A DNA stretch of 64,000 nt from Lewinellaceae bacterium (GTDB lineage: Bacteria; Bacteroidota; Bacteroidia; Chitinophagales; Saprospiraceae). This document shows positions 18,549 through 25,837 of the stretch, in pieces. The notes beneath the pieces were generated by a model. It made no database searches, was not told the DNA's origin, and saw only the letters and a program-made list of their open reading frames with translations. Numbering within the stretch: position 1 is the stretch's first letter; each line of letters opens with the position of its first letter. Position numbers and translations under genes: made by a program. Location of the stretch: the NCBI GenBank assembly GCA_016719605.1, contig JADJYW010000029.1, forward strand, positions 62,001 to 126,000, written 5' to 3'.

Positions 18549-19028
18549 ATGATTAAGGAAGTAACGGGTGATATTTTATTGAGTGACGCGCAAGTTGTCG
18601 CGCATGGCGTGGCGCCAAACGACCACTTCAATAGCGGGTTGGCACTCAGCCTTCGGGAAGTGTTTCCCGGCATGTATAAGGATTTTCGGCAACATTGCCA
18701 CAAGGCACACCCCAAGCCAGGGGAAGCATGGATGTGGACAGGGGGTGAGCGCCAGATCGTAAACCTGCTGACTCAGGAACCGCCAGTGTCGGAAAACAGC
18801 CATCCCGGGCGAGCGTCCATTATTCATGTGAACCATGCACTGCGGGAGTTGGTCAAGTTGATCGAAAAAGAACACATCGAAAGTGTTGCCCTGCCGCGTT
18901 TGGCTACGGGTGTCGGAGGATTGGACTGGGAAGAGGTGCGCCCGGTGATTTACAATTATCTGGATGGGCTTGCTACCAAAATTTACCTCTACACGCATTT
19001 CACAAAAGGCGTCAAAGCTGCGGAATGA
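18549..19028 (+). CDS. Macro-domain protein (ADP-ribose binding)
   Basis: A 159-residue single macro domain. It shows the opening IKEVTGDILLSDAQVVAHGVAPNDHFNSGLALSL (ADP-ribose pocket), GEAWMWTGGERQIVNLLTQEP, and the late ALPRLATGVGGLDWEEVRPVI loop that contacts the distal ribose. Macro domains hydrolyse ADP-ribose-1''-phosphate or remove ADP-ribose or O-acetyl groups from targets. The pocket looks complete. No DarT-like or other ADP-ribosyltransferase gene lies nearby, so a toxin-antitoxin role is not supported. It follows a terminator, so it has its own promoter. Confidence 0.85.
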   Translation: MIKEVTGDILLSDAQVVAHGVAPNDHFNSGLALSLREVFPGMYKDFRQHCHKAHPKPGEAWMWTGGERQIVNLLTQEPPVSENSHPGRASIIHVNHALRELVKLIEKEHIESVALPRLATGVGGLDWEEVRPVIYNYLDGLATKIYLYTHFTKGVKAAE

Positions 19029-19043
19029 TCCCTTGCAGTAGCA

Positions 19044-19532
19044 CTATTTGTGCTGCCAGACCATGATAAAGTCATTCATTTCAAAGCCATTCCCGATGGG
19101 CATATCTATGCACTTTTCAATACGGAAACCGATTTTGAAGTAAAAATTGATGCTTTTGTAGTTCTGGCGGTTTACGGTCAGGCGGAGGGTCTGGAGATCG
19201 GGGTATTGGTCTGCCAAAAGCCGAAAGGCGGTGGAACCCAGGCCTTTGCCCTGCGCAGTAGGCTGGAGATAAAACTTGTGCAGCATGTACGCACCTGCTG
19301 TCTGGCGACTAACGGCAAGAAAACCCATTGGAGTTCCTGAGTCCAGTGCCAGCCAGAAAACCTGTCCCTCTTCCGTCATTTGTCGCTCCAGCGCCTCCGG
19401 GCTGTACATCAGCCCGAGCATGTAGTCAATTTGGGCTTCTGAAATAATCGCCGGGTAATGCGCCCACCAAATCGAATAGGCGAGGTCGCGGATAGCCGGA
19501 ATGTCGGCAAGAGCAGCGCGTTGCAGTATCAT
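19044..19532 (-). CDS. GNAT family N-acetyltransferase
   Basis: A 162-residue acetyltransferase. The acetyl-CoA-binding motif A is visible as HKFYLQPTAQGKGLGSTAFRLLADQ (Q/GxGxG/S pattern about residues 86-110). Motif B follows as LRLTVNRQNYKSINFYFKIGFRIEKC. The sequence resembles RimI-like enzymes acting on small molecules or protein N-termini; the substrate is unknown. It is convergent with the macro-domain gene (15-bp gap). A cluster of dispersed repeat units begins just upstream of its start. Confidence 0.85.
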   Translation of the reverse strand: MILQRAALADIPAIRDLAYSIWWAHYPAIISEAQIDYMLGLMYSPEALERQMTEEGQVFWLALDSGTPMGFLAVSRQTAGAYMLHKFYLQPTAQGKGLGSTAFRLLADQYPDLQTLRLTVNRQNYKSINFYFKIGFRIEKCIDMPIGNGFEMNDFIMVWQHK

Positions 19533-19546
19533 AGCAAAAAAACGGT

Positions 19547-19676
19547 TTCTGGTTGGAAGGTTAGAAGGTTGGAAGGTTAGAAGGTTTCTGGTTGGAAGGT
19601 TGAAGCAACCAGCAACCTTCTAACCAGAAACCTTCCAACCTTCTAACCTTCTAACCTTCCAACCAGAAACCTTCTA
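19547..19676. repeat. AACC-type dispersed repeat, inverted pair
   Basis: About 130 bp of GGTTTCTGGTTGGAAGGTTAGAAGG units on one side and CCAACCTTCTAACCAGAAACC units on the other, able to form a long hairpin about a centre near 19610. The right end touches the TAG stop of the DUF3127 gene. The same unit recurs at 11838, 31682, 40050, 41269, 41895 and 46480. Confidence 0.8.
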
Positions 19677-20066
19677 AAATGGCAGGTCGTCGGTGTTGGT
19701 GGGCGGCGGCGGTGTGCTGTTGTTGTAGTCCGGGAATGGTTCTGCCGGGAAGCGTTCGGCGGTGGCGCCCGTTGTAGCGGCACCGCTCCCTCCACCCTCG
19801 CCGGCGCGTTCGACACGCCAGGCATTCAGATTGGTGAGGTACTTACCGTTCCACTCGCGGCCACGCAGGTCGAAGGAAACCTTGATCTGATCGCCTTCGT
19901 TGAACGTGTCCAGCAAAGCGCAGCGCTCTTGCACAGATTGAAACTTGATCAACTGAGGATAGTTGCCGTCCGGGATTTCCAGAACGAATTCGCGGGCCTG
20001 AAAACTGGCCGTTTTTTGCTCGGTGGGAAAAATGCGGTGCAGTTTTCCTTCTACTTCAAATGCCAT
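19674..20066 (-). CDS. DUF3127 protein with SSB-like C-terminal tip
   Basis: A 130-residue protein. Residues 1-85 form the DUF3127 domain (MAFEVEGKLHRIFPTEQKTASFQAREFVLEI, IKVSFDLRGREWNGKYLTNLNAWRVER), predicted to be an OB-type beta-barrel. A disordered Gly/Pro/Thr-rich linker follows. The last residues are NTDDLPF, which closely mimics the acidic DDxPF tip with which single-stranded DNA-binding protein recruits its partner enzymes. This suggests a nucleic-acid-binding protein that uses the same partner-docking sites. The function of DUF3127 is not established, so the SSB analogy is inference from sequence. Confidence 0.85.
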   Translation of the reverse strand: MAFEVEGKLHRIFPTEQKTASFQAREFVLEIPDGNYPQLIKFQSVQERCALLDTFNEGDQIKVSFDLRGREWNGKYLTNLNAWRVERAGEGGGSGAATTGATAERFPAEPFPDYNNSTPPPPTNTDDLPF

Positions 20067-20135
20067 CGTGATGAATGTAAAGAATGAATGATAAATGTTG
20101 AGTGGATGTTTGGCAGGTTGGTCGCCCCCGGAAAA

Positions 20136-21923
20136 TTACCGGATCAGGCGGAAGTACTGTTCGTAGTAGCCGGGCCGGTTGGGCGAAAGTACATATTTGA
20201 ACCGTTTGTTGACCACAATACGCTGTTTCGGTGAATACAGGTAAATCTCGGGTAACTGATCGTGCATCAAGTGCTGGGCGCGGATGTACAGCACATTCCG
20301 CCGGAGATCATCGGGTTCTGTTCGGATCGCCTCAATGAGCGCATCCATTTCGGCATTGGAAAAAGCATACCGGTTTCCGGCGCCGATACTTTTGGAGTGA
20401 AACGTCTGGTACATGTCCAGCAAGCCCGGGAACAATGTAGCCCCGGTAATGGCCAGATCGTACTCGCCCTGACGTGTTTTTTGCGAAATCACGCGGATGT
20501 CGTCCTCCAGAATTTGGAGGGCAATTCCGGCACTGCGGGCAGTCGTCTGGATACTTCTGGCAGCCGCAGCGGACACGGGCGAGGCGCCGGCAGTCATCAG
20601 CGAAAGTTCCATTTCAATACGGTTGCCGTCAATCAGCTTGTCCACAATGCCGTTGCCGTTCGAGTCGGACCAGCCGGCGGCGGCAAGCAGTTCCCTGGCT
20701 TTTTGGATGTCATACGGGTAGGGCACCAAGTCCCGGGCGTAAAACGGTTTGGCCGGGTTGGCCTGACTCACGCAGCGCTCCGCCATACCTTCCCAAACGG
20801 TGTTGAGCAGGTAGTTGTAGTCTATCGAGTAGGCGAGCGCTTGCCGCACCCGTTTGTCGGCCAAACGGGGATTGGCGAGGTTGCACATCATACGTCCATA
20901 GGAGTTGGCGCCGACGAGTTCGAAGCTGTAGCGAAGCCCGAGACAGGTATCGCGCTGGAGTTCCAAAAACTTGGTCGGGGCAAGTGCCGGCACAATGTCG
21001 AGGTCGCCGCTGCGGATCAGGCTTTCCGTGGGGGCTTCGTCTTTCACAAACCGGTAGGTGATTTTTTCCGGGTAAGCAGCCAGGTAGGGGTTGTTGGCGG
21101 CGAGTTTGTCGCCCCACCAGTTTTGTTTTTTCACAAAAACCACACCCTGGTCCACGTCGAAATTTTCCAGCCGGTAGGCCCCGCTGCCTGAAATAGCGGT
21201 CTTGTCGTTGGCGAAGCGCGGCGACTGAAAGGCCTCGGCCCATGCCGTGAGCGCCGGGTTGGCAGCAAGCAGTTCTTGCATACGCGCAGGGTTTTGAAAA
21301 TCGGCCAGCGGCACTCCGGCCAGCACCCCCTCGGGGTCGTAGTTGTAGGCCGGATAAATGGGAAATTGGCAGAGGGTTTCGAGAGCAAGGATATAAAACT
21401 TGGTGAAGTAGGCTGTGAATTTTTTCGGGTTCGCCGGATCCACTTCCACGGCTTTCAGGTACTCGAAATAACCTAACCATTCGCCGAGGGGCAGCAACGG
21501 GTGGTAGATGATTTTCAGGGAAAAAAGAAAATCCTGCGCCGTCACCGGCGAGCCATTGTCCCAGACGGCTTCATCGTAAATTTCGAAATCGTAGGCAAGG
21601 GCGCCCTGGTGCGGGCCGCTCGCCACCGTGTAAACTTTGGGTATTTTTTTGAGCAGCAGGGGCGCCAACTCCAGTGTTTTGGGTTCTACGGTAGCCAGTG
21701 TCTGGAAGATATTTGCCGCCGCGTAGCGGTTGTAGCCGGGGCCGGGCAGGATGGGATTGAGCGATGTAGCCGCCGCTTCCATACGCACGGTGATGGTGTT
21801 TTCTTTGTTAAATTCGACCTTGCCGCAGGCGCCGGTAGTATCGGGCCGGCATGCGGGCGACAAGCAAACGACGAGCAAGCAGATGCCCAACGGAAACAGC
21901 AAATCTGTCAATCGAAATGTCAT
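20136..21923 (-). CDS. Family 5 (peptide/nickel-type) ABC transporter substrate-binding lipoprotein
   Basis: A 595-residue periplasmic-binding protein. The ATG at 21923 starts a convincing lipoprotein signal (MTFRLTDLLFPLGICLLVVCLSPAC). Family features include ILPGPGYNRYAAANIFQTL, YDEAVWDNGSPVTAQDFLFSLKII, the lobe-2 segment LANPRLADKRVRQALAYSIDYNYLL, FYARDLVPYPYDIQKARELLAAAGW and the late RNVLYIRAQHLMHDQLPEIYLYSP. No permease or ATPase genes are adjacent. The reading frame is open upstream into the DCC gene without a stop, so the assembled sequence predicts a fusion. The internal signal peptide argues for separate translation. Confidence 0.8.
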   Translation of the reverse strand: MTFRLTDLLFPLGICLLVVCLSPACRPDTTGACGKVEFNKENTITVRMEAAATSLNPILPGPGYNRYAAANIFQTLATVEPKTLELAPLLLKKIPKVYTVASGPHQGALAYDFEIYDEAVWDNGSPVTAQDFLFSLKIIYHPLLPLGEWLGYFEYLKAVEVDPANPKKFTAYFTKFYILALETLCQFPIYPAYNYDPEGVLAGVPLADFQNPARMQELLAANPALTAWAEAFQSPRFANDKTAISGSGAYRLENFDVDQGVVFVKKQNWWGDKLAANNPYLAAYPEKITYRFVKDEAPTESLIRSGDLDIVPALAPTKFLELQRDTCLGLRYSFELVGANSYGRMMCNLANPRLADKRVRQALAYSIDYNYLLNTVWEGMAERCVSQANPAKPFYARDLVPYPYDIQKARELLAAAGWSDSNGNGIVDKLIDGNRIEMELSLMTAGASPVSAAAARSIQTTARSAGIALQILEDDIRVISQKTRQGEYDLAITGATLFPGLLDMYQTFHSKSIGAGNRYAFSNAEMDALIEAIRTEPDDLRRNVLYIRAQHLMHDQLPEIYLYSPKQRIVVNKRFKYVLSPNRPGYYEQYFRLIR

Positions 21924-22364
21924 GTTCAAAAATTTGGGTAAAAGTAAGGGAAGTATGGCTAAAAAACGCTGCTTCCATTCCTGGCGGGGCAGCAGGCATT
22001 TCTCCTGCCTGCCAAACCACCGGTAGCGGTTTCGGGCCACCCGGTCATACACGGCGTTACGCAGCCCACGGGGCAGCCAACGCAGGATAGCCAGTAGCGA
22101 CCAGGGAGCGCCCAATTGACGGAGTATTTCAAATGCCGCATCGGAGCGGGTAAAAATACGGTCTCCGTCTACCAGCACCACGGTATCGAAATTTTCCCGT
22201 TCCAGCCCAAAACGCGTCAGCAGCGCTTGCCCGGCGTCCGACTGTAGCGCCGCGAACCGAAAACGGCCCGCCCGGTCGTGCAGCAGCACCCACTGCACCG
22301 AGGCATTGCAGAGGTTGCAAACCCCGTCGAACAAGAGTATTGGAAAGTTTTGTGTGGAATCCAC
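21924..22364 (-). CDS. DCC family thiol-disulfide oxidoreductase-like protein, stop codon apparently lost
   Basis: A DUF393/DCC-family domain of about 145 residues, named for the DxxCxxC motif seen here as LLFDGVCNLCNASVQWVL. It continues with FRFAALQSDAGQALL, DTVVLVDGDRIFTRSDAAFEILRQLG and ends KCLLPRQEWKQRF. The family is thioredoxin-like but of uncertain role. The A6 run at 21961-21966 is CGTTTTTTAG on the coding strand: with one T fewer the frame would stop (CGT TTT TAG) exactly where the domain ends. The frame as given runs on into the binding protein. The GTG at 22364 was preferred to an ATG at 22421 because the -7 element at 22419-22426 overlaps the latter. Confidence 0.75.
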
Positions 22365-22418
22365 GAGTTTATTCGCTTTTTTGCAGAGTAAAAATCCAGG
22401 GAAGCTTGTCGGGGGGTA

Positions 22419-22426
22419 CAAAGGTA
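22419..22426 (-). promoter_or_regulatory. -7 element (TACCTTTG) before the DCC gene
   Basis: The minus strand reads TACCTTTG. It overlaps the first possible ATG of the downstream frame (22421), which suggests that translation starts later, for example at the GTG at 22364. No perfect TTG is seen at 20 bp. Confidence 0.4.
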
Positions 22427-22539
22427 CCTCGTTGCCCGAGGGATTTCGCCGAAAATACGCACGCCGGTGTGCCGCAGGGCAAAGTTTTTAGCAACCCGTT
22501 TTCCGTACCAATCAACCTGTTCACCTGAAAAATATAACC

Positions 22540-23238
22540 ATGCCTGAACCTGTCACCTACCGCGCTATTCCCGCCTGGGCCGAGGCGGATCGCCCCCGCG
22601 AAAAAATGTTGCTCAAGGGCAAAATCGCCCTGTCCGATGCCGAGCTGCTGGCCATCCTGATCGGCTCCGGCACGGTGGGGCAAAGTGCCGTAACGCTGGC
22701 GCAAAACATTCTTTCCTCCGTTGATTTCAACCTGCACGAACTGGGCAAACGCTCTGTTTCGGAATTTTGCCGGTTCAAAGGGATCGGAGAGGCCAAGGCG
22801 ATTACTATTGCGGCAGCCCTGGAACTGGGCCGTCGCCGGCAGTTGTCCGACCTGCGCGAACGCCCCCGTATCGCCGGCAGCCGCGATGCATTCAACGCCG
22901 TGGCACCCCTGCTCACCGATCTGCACCATGAGGAATTTTGGTTGCTCCTGCTCAACAAGGCCAATGAGGTGTTCGCCCGCGAACGCCTCAGCACCGGCGG
23001 TATTGCCGGCACGGTGGTAGATGTGAAACAGCTGTTCAAAATAGCGCTCGATGCGCGTGCCGCCGCCGCCATCGCCGTACACAACCACCCCTCCGGCAAC
23101 CTGCAACCCAGCCAGGCCGATATCGAACTCACCCGCCGGCTGCGCCAGGCCGGCAGCCTGCTCGATCTGCCCCTGCTCGATCACCTGATCGTGTCCGAAC
23201 GCGGATACTACAGCTTCGCCGATGACGGGGCCTTGTAG
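22540..23238 (+). CDS. radC: DNA repair protein RadC (JAB/MPN domain)
   Basis: A 232-residue RadC homologue of normal length. A helix-hairpin-helix region (FKGIGEAKAITIAAALELGRR, about residues 79-100) is followed by the JAB1/MPN metallo-domain with the zinc ligands in HNHPSG (181-186) and Asp194 (QPSQADIELTRRL). The family name implies repair, but a clear enzymatic role has not been shown. It is divergent from the DCC/binding-protein unit. Start at the ATG beginning MPEPVTYRAIPAW, which matches relatives. Confidence 0.92.
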   Translation: MPEPVTYRAIPAWAEADRPREKMLLKGKIALSDAELLAILIGSGTVGQSAVTLAQNILSSVDFNLHELGKRSVSEFCRFKGIGEAKAITIAAALELGRRRQLSDLRERPRIAGSRDAFNAVAPLLTDLHHEEFWLLLLNKANEVFARERLSTGGIAGTVVDVKQLFKIALDARAAAAIAVHNHPSGNLQPSQADIELTRRLRQAGSLLDLPLLDHLIVSERGYYSFADDGAL

Positions 23239-23369
23239 TACTTTGGCTATTGGACGTCGGGCAAAGCAATCCGGAACGGTAAAACTTCAAAACCCGCACA
23301 AACCCCTGGTGCCACCTTGGTCGTCCTGCCCGGTCTTTCGTATCATTGTCCGGACAAAACGAAAATAAT

Positions 23370-23807
23370 ATGCAACAGAACAGCACTTCCCTCGGCGCCG
23401 CTTTTGCGGTTTTTGCCCTCTTGATTCTTTTTCAAAGTACCGGTTGTGGCGATTCCTCCTGCCGGGAAATCGGCGGGCGGTGGTCAACACGCGAAGGCCA
23501 AACCATTGATTTTCGCAAAAATGGAAAGGCCCTCTGGCTTACCCGGTTTGGCAGCCAGGTGGACACGGTCGGGATGAAATACCGCTATGATTGCCAAAAA
23601 CAATATACAGAACTGGATTTGTATGGTTTTCAATCCGGGCCGCTCACCGGCAAAACACTTTTTGGTATCCTCGAATGGAACAGCGACACCTCTTTCCGTT
23701 ACAACGCGGAGGCCGGTACCGATCCGGCCGTTCGGCCGCAAACTTTCGAAAGCGACCAGACTCTGAAGTTTTTCCGTGATCCGGGTAACGGCGGCAAACG
23801 TCGCTGA
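23370..23807 (+). CDS. Small lipoprotein of unknown function
   Basis: A 145-residue protein. A hydrophobic segment (GAAFAVFALLILFQSTGC) ends in a lipobox, giving a mature chain that begins CGDSSCREIGGRWSTREGQTIDF. The mature part looks like a short beta-rich lipocalin-like sensor (SQVDTVGMKYRYDCQKQYTELDLYG; FGILEWNSDTSFRYN). It resembles many uncharacterised Bacteroidota lipoproteins that begin with a GxW motif. The ATG at 23370 (MQQNST) is preferred over 23346 because the n-region is then of ordinary length. Confidence 0.7.
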   Translation: MQQNSTSLGAAFAVFALLILFQSTGCGDSSCREIGGRWSTREGQTIDFRKNGKALWLTRFGSQVDTVGMKYRYDCQKQYTELDLYGFQSGPLTGKTLFGILEWNSDTSFRYNAEAGTDPAVRPQTFESDQTLKFFRDPGNGGKRR

Positions 23808-23900
23808 CGTTATCCCTTCCGGGATCAAATTTTCAGCCATATACTTGCAGACGAAATTGCTCTTGCACCAAACCTCAAAAACTGTTCAACCTCTACCAAC

Positions 23901-24416
23901 ATGGTCTACGTCAAATATAATCGAAGTGGCGGCGGCTGGGGCTGCCTGATTCTGGGTATACTGGGTCTCGTAGCCGGGTACTACATTTTAAAAGGATTGT
24001 TTTATGTGTTGTATGTGGCCTCGCCCGTACTTTTTGTTTTGGCCCTGGCAATCAACTGGCGTGCTGTAGCCGATACCGGTCGCGACTTCCTGAGCCTCTT
24101 GCAGCGCAATCCGTTGGGGGGGCTGGTGCTTGGCGCATTGGCAGTGGTTGGGTTTCCCGTTCTGGCGTTGTACCTGTTTGTGCGCGCACTGGGCTACACC
24201 CGTATGGAGCAGTTCAGCCGGACAATGCGCGAGCGACACGAAGCCCCCGAAGCGGAGTTTGTGGAATTTGAAGAACTGGAAAGTCGCCCCAACAAGGATA
24301 CCCCCCCGGTCGTGGAGGATGTGGAAATAGAACCGCTACCCGAGCCGGACAAACCTGCACGAGCAGAACAGGAACAGCCAAAACCCGGAAATACTTACGA
24401 TGAGTTTTTCAAGTAA
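23901..24416 (+). CDS. Membrane protein with acidic cytoplasmic tail
   Basis: A 171-residue protein with three or four closely spaced membrane helices (GCLILGILGLVAGYYILKGLF; VLYVASPVLFVLALAINW; GGLVLGALAVVGFPVLALYLFV). A C-terminal acidic, proline-rich tail follows (about residues 110-171). It belongs to no family I can name, though such proteins with N-terminal glycines before a helix pair are common in Bacteroidota. A TATACTTG sequence 54 bp before the ATG may be its -7 element. Confidence 0.7.
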   Translation: MVYVKYNRSGGGWGCLILGILGLVAGYYILKGLFYVLYVASPVLFVLALAINWRAVADTGRDFLSLLQRNPLGGLVLGALAVVGFPVLALYLFVRALGYTRMEQFSRTMRERHEAPEAEFVEFEELESRPNKDTPPVVEDVEIEPLPEPDKPARAEQEQPKPGNTYDEFFK

Positions 24417-24447
24417 CCGCAAAAAAACAACAGCACTAAAATCTTGC

Positions 24448-24478
24448 TTGGTCGTTTCCAAACCGCGACCTACCTTTG
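24448..24478 (+). promoter_or_regulatory. Consensus Bacteroidota promoter for yceD-rpmF
   Basis: TTG at 24448-24450, a 20-bp spacer, then TACCTTTG at 24471-24478. This is an exact match to the -33/-7 pattern of the primary sigma factor in Bacteroidota. The ATG of the YceD gene follows 27 bp after the -7 element. Confidence 0.85.
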
Positions 24479-24505
24479 CAGCCCAATTTTCAAAAAGTAG
24501 TGGCG

Positions 24506-25018
24506 ATGGACCCGTTCATAGCGTATTCCATTCCGATTCAGGGATTAAAAATCGGAATACACCAGTTTAAGTACACGCTGGATCGCGATTTTTTTCGCCA
24601 CTTTGAAGGTTCTTTAATCGAAGAGGGCCGCGTGGAAGTGGAAATGCAGTTGGATAAACGGGCGAGCCTGCTGGTACTTGACTTTGTTTTGACCGGCTAT
24701 GCACAGGCAGCATGCGACCGATGTACGGCATCCATCAACCTGCCTTTGTACGACGAACGACAGTTGGTGGTGAAATACGGAGACGCAGCGGGCGACGATG
24801 ACGACGAGGTAGTTTTTATATCGCGTGAAGCATCAGCCTTGCAGGTGGCGCCGTATTTGTTTGAATTTGCCATTTTGGCGCTGCCGATTACTAATACATA
24901 CGATTGCGCTGCCGACCCCAATCCGCCCTGCAATTTTGAAGTGCTGAAATTTTTGGAAGACAATGCCGACAAAAGCAAATCCAATTCAGTTTGGGATGCG
25001 CTCAACGGCTTGAAATAA
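24506..25018 (+). CDS. DUF177/YceD family protein
   Basis: A 170-residue member of the YceD family. It shows the beta-rich core RVEVEMQLDKRASLLVLDFVLTGYAQAACDRCTASINLPLYDERQLVVKYG (summarised; the CxxC metal-binding pair is CDRC) and the acidic mid-section. In bacteria and plastids YceD proteins are linked to 23S rRNA processing, and the gene nearly always precedes rpmF, as here. The ATG at 24506 (MDPFIAYSIPIQG) follows the promoter at the proper distance. A terminator-like hairpin overlaps its 3' end. Confidence 0.88.
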   Translation: MDPFIAYSIPIQGLKIGIHQFKYTLDRDFFRHFEGSLIEEGRVEVEMQLDKRASLLVLDFVLTGYAQAACDRCTASINLPLYDERQLVVKYGDAAGDDDDEVVFISREASALQVAPYLFEFAILALPITNTYDCAADPNPPCNFEVLKFLEDNADKSKSNSVWDALNGLK

Positions 25019-25038
25019 CCGGAAAGCCGTTTTTTTTT
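25004..25038 (+). terminator. Terminator/attenuator hairpin between yceD and rpmF
   Basis: AACGGCTT (25004-25011, inside the last yceD codons) pairs with AAGCCGTT (25024-25031), followed by nine T. The stem is short (8 bp), so it may terminate only part of the transcripts, giving different amounts of YceD and L32. Confidence 0.6.
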
Positions 25039-25086
25039 AAACGACACGCTTTCTTCATTTGCTAACACGAAACAGGACATACAGTC

Positions 25087-25293
25087 ATGCCAAATCCTAA
25101 ATGGCGGCACTCGAAACGCCGCACACGCGCACGCCGCACACACTACAAGACGGGAATTCCGCAAATCGCAACCTGCCCGACCACGGGCGAACAGCACCTG
25201 TTCCACCATGCCTACACGGTCAACGGCGACCTGTACTACCGTGGTCAGGTACTCGTGCCGGGCAAACTGTCCGGTGAGGAAGTGCAAGGCTAA
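25087..25293 (+). CDS. rpmF: 50S ribosomal protein L32
   Basis: A 68-residue ribosomal protein L32, located in the large subunit near the peptidyl-transferase region. The standard opening MPNPKWRHSKRRTRARRTHYKT is present, then TCPTTGEQHLFHHAYTVNGDLYYRG. The zinc-type Cys pairs are reduced to a single Cys, as in many Bacteroidota L32 proteins. It sits downstream of yceD and the attenuator hairpin. Confidence 0.95.
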   Translation: MPNPKWRHSKRRTRARRTHYKTGIPQIATCPTTGEQHLFHHAYTVNGDLYYRGQVLVPGKLSGEEVQG

Positions 25294-25417
25294 CAAATCC
25301 GCTTGCAGCGATTTTTGAGGAGGCTCCAGTCTCGTTCCCTTGTGGGCGGGATGTCGTGGGGCTTTTTCTATTTATACTCCCGGCCAATCCAGGTATCAAC
25401 CAGTAAAGCATATTGCC

Positions 25418-25798
25418 ATGAAACAACTCTTCAACACGCCCGCCGCCCCTGCTCCCATTGGCCCGTACAATCAGTCTGTGGCCTTCAACGGTATGCTGTT
25501 CGTATCGGGCCAAATCGCCATTGATCCACCAACCGGCGAATTGGTATTAGACAACATCGAGGCCGAGACACACCGGGTACTGCAAAACCTGCGCGCCATC
25601 CTCGAAGCCGCCGGTTCCAGCCTCGAAAAAGTGCTGAAAGCTACCGTGTTTGTCAAGGATATGAACCAATTTGGACGCATCAACGTAGTGTATGCCGAGT
25701 ACTTCAAACCCGAATTCACCCCGGCCCGCGAACTTGTCCAAGTGACCGAGCTGCCCCGGTTTGTCAATATCGAAATCTCCGTTATCGCCGCCCTTTGA
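25418..25798 (+). CDS. ridA: RidA family enamine/imine deaminase
   Basis: A 126-residue RidA (YjgF/YER057c/UK114) protein, a trimeric enzyme that hydrolyses reactive enamines and imines produced by PLP enzymes such as threonine dehydratase. Conserved segments are PAAPAPIGPYNQSV, NGMLFVSGQIAIDP, HRVLQNLRAILEAAGSSLEKVLKATVF, and the C-terminal RELVQVTELPRFVNIEISVIAAL. The essential Arg lies in FTPARELVQV. The ATG at 25418 gives the normal family length. The trpS gene follows after 39 bp. Confidence 0.93.
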   Translation: MKQLFNTPAAPAPIGPYNQSVAFNGMLFVSGQIAIDPPTGELVLDNIEAETHRVLQNLRAILEAAGSSLEKVLKATVFVKDMNQFGRINVVYAEYFKPEFTPARELVQVTELPRFVNIEISVIAAL

Positions 25799-25837
25799 TC
25801 ACCGACGGGTTCCTCACCCGCCGATACTTCATTCATT

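Noticed and set aside
18549..19028. Macro-domain gene as the antitoxin half of a DarT/DarG-type system
   Set aside because: No ADP-ribosyltransferase gene is adjacent, and the protein lacks the extra domain seen in DarG-type antitoxins.
19547..19676. CRISPR array
   Set aside because: The repeats have no spacers of constant length, are inverted rather than uniformly direct, and no cas genes are present.
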